NCBI RefSeq assembly: GCF_038592985.1
Contig: NZ_CP151951.1
Coordinates: 5,539,821 to 5,603,820 of the forward strand
DNA from: Paenibacillus sp. FSL R10-2782
Lineage (GTDB): Bacteria > Bacillota > Bacilli > Paenibacillales > Paenibacillaceae
Length of the DNA: 64,000 bases
Reading direction: 5' to 3'
Shown here: one piece after another, positions 62,869 through 64,000 of the stretch
How the letters are laid out: every line of letters begins with the position of its first letter
Numbering within the stretch: position 1 is the first letter of the stretch
Made by a program: the position numbers and the translations under genes
The notes under the pieces: model-generated
Databases searched by the model: none
What the model was told of the DNA's origin: nothing
Seen by the model: the letters and a program-made list of their open reading frames with translations, nothing else

Positions 62869-63342
62869 TGTACTGCACCTCCTTACAAGGAATACGTTTT
62901 ATATGGAATATACCTAACATAGCAATCTCCACAAAAAACACCTTTGTACATTTAACCATAAATAGCGGCCAAAGTCAATGTACAGCTTCATCTTCTCCCC
63001 CTAAATCACACAATCCTCTCCCTCTTTTTCATGACCAAAGATTTCGCTCCTTCATCCAGTTCACTGATCCCACGCTCTTTTCCCCTTTTTGATCGTGGAT
63101 TCGTGGATTTGCTTCGACTTTCCTTCTTCAATATCAGCTTGTCTACATTTTGTGGTCCTTCCACCACTCCTGTTCCTTACAGTTCGTTCTTCCTTCCTAC
63201 TTCCTAATTTCTTTACACCGTCTTTTATTTTGAGATCGCATATTTCCAGGCATCATAACCATATCATTAAAAATATTGTCGGAAACGTTACCGGAAATTT
63301 TCAACAGGAAAAACGCCTCCTGTGACCAAAAGGCAACAGCTG
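62869..63342. other. rpmH promoter side of the rpmH-dnaA intergenic region
   Basis: AT-rich, pyrimidine-rich plus strand without a supported gene. It must hold the rpmH promoter on the minus strand. I see no DnaA box matching TTATNCACA in this part. Confidence 0.4.
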
Positions 63343-63640
63343 TTATGCACAGCTCCACAAAAAAAGCTGAATTGTGATTTAAATGGTCATAACCTGTGCA
63401 TAACATTTTGAGACGAAAAAGAGTTATTGTCGAAAACTGAACAAATTATAAACAATATCTTGTGTTGTGAATAAAAATTGTACACAACAGATTGAATTTG
63501 TGGATAAATAACCACGAGTCATTGAAATACAAGGCTTCTTTTGCTATGATGATATTACTTTTGAATGTGAATATGTTGTTTTACCCTCCATATTATCAAC
63601 ACCCTGTGGATAAAGTTGTGAACAAGTTCAATTTATCCAT
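63343..63640. other. oriC: DnaA-box cluster upstream of dnaA
   Basis: DnaA boxes of the form TTATNCACA: TTATGCACA 63343-63351 (plus), TGTGCATAA 63395-63403, TGTGAATAA 63466-63474, TGTGGATAA 63499-63507 and TGTGGATAA 63605-63613 (minus orientation). TTGTACACA at 63478-63486 and TGTGAACAA at 63617-63625 differ at one base. Two are the perfect TTATCCACA. The surroundings are AT-rich. This fits the incA/incB part of a bipartite Bacillus-type origin, with the unwinding part likely beyond dnaA outside the window. Confidence 0.9.
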
Positions 63641-64000
63641 CTTTTTATTTTTGTGCGGATTCGGGATTCTGGGGATATATTCTACATTTATCATTTGATT
63701 TCGACATATTGCAGTCCCGTTTTGGCCTGCGGGATCAAGAGAACGGATCGTGCCGCACATTCCCTCCTGAGAAATATCGCCTTTCTTCTGCCGATCAGCA
63801 GCGGATTTTTCCATTAGCTATTTTTCAGGACCATTTTGTGCTGCGTTCTCTCATCACACTGCCGCATGATTTAGGCGGCGGTATGTCTTTTTATGGCCTT
63901 CAACAACATTTTTGGGATTTTAGGCGTTTTGCCGAAGCGCTGGGAGCAGCTCTTTGCAGCTTAAACGGCAAAATGTCAGGATTTAAAAGGAGTGACGTCT
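63641..64000 (+). promoter_or_regulatory. dnaA promoter and leader
   Basis: The stretch after the DnaA boxes has no supported gene and ends AAAAGGAGTGACGTCT, where AAAGGAG is a strong ribosome binding site whose start codon must lie just past the last base. By synteny that gene is dnaA. The leader holds TGCCGCATGATTTAGGCGGC, a hairpin-forming GCCGC/GCGGC pair near 63861-63880. Confidence 0.6.

Noticed and set aside
62868..63092. 74-codon frame in the rpmH-dnaA intergenic region
   Set aside because: No ribosome binding site; a chance frame over the rpmH start and the non-coding origin-flanking sequence.

Overview
This 64 kb window is the origin-proximal left arm of a Paenibacillus chromosome, most like the Paenibacillus polymyxa group. 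The assignment rests on gene order and protein character; no search was run. The right end holds the rpmH-dnaA intergenic region with a cluster of DnaA boxes, and the window stops just before where dnaA should start. Leftward from there the order is rpmH, rnpA, yidC, jag, mnmE, mnmG, rsmG, noc, parA, parB, yyaC, mscS, DUF951, tRNA-Ser, rpsF-ssb-rpsR, gdpP-rplI-dnaB, purA, walRKHIJ, an HtrA-type protease and rlmH. This is the familiar Bacillales order left of oriC. Almost all of these genes lie on the minus strand, co-directional with a fork leaving oriC.

Layout. (1) 1-4.3 kb is accessory: an SDR fragment, two aldo/keto reductases, a small nucleotide-metabolism-like protein and the C-terminal remnant of a large serine recombinase. 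It abuts the 3' end of rlmH. The last codons of rlmH (RGEPYHK-stop) are repeated about 2.95 kb away, as expected for the two ends of an SCC-like element. (2) 4.3-9.5 kb: rlmH, a TPR protein divergent from two XRE regulators, an AraC-DinB pair, a CxxH/CxxC protein and a methyltransferase. (3) 9.6-11.4 kb: a secreted modular GH5 glucanase with a candidate cre site. (4) 11.5-21.7 kb: HtrA protease, the WalRK operon, and an M23 endopeptidase with a WalR box upstream. (5) 21.8-29.6 kb: an eight-gene locus of ABC importer, PHP hydrolase, two unknown proteins and a GntR/UTRA regulator, with a GTCTAGAC-core palindrome at its promoter. (6) 29.8-38.2 kb: purA with PurR-type boxes and a structured leader, dnaB, rplI, gdpP, yybS, a MazG-like gene, a CBS protein and an LCP transferase. 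(7) 38.5-45.3 kb: a D,D-carboxypeptidase and an oppABCDF operon. (8) 45.8-50.3 kb: rpsR-ssb-rpsF, then small accessory genes (two XRE regulators, a PBECR-like nuclease and a small RNA with a near-consensus promoter) ending at tRNA-Ser. (9) 50.3-64 kb: the chromosome-partition, tRNA-modification and ribosome/RNase P block up to oriC. It carries two parS sites, one inside a terminator hairpin.

How the parts fit: WalRK with its YycH/YycI modulators and WalJ would control wall hydrolases such as the M23 enzyme. ParA, ParB, Noc and the parS sites organise the origin. The Opp and PHP-linked ABC systems import peptides and an unidentified, possibly phosphorylated, ligand. The accessory genes sit at two classical integration points: the 3' end of rlmH and a tRNA-Ser gene.
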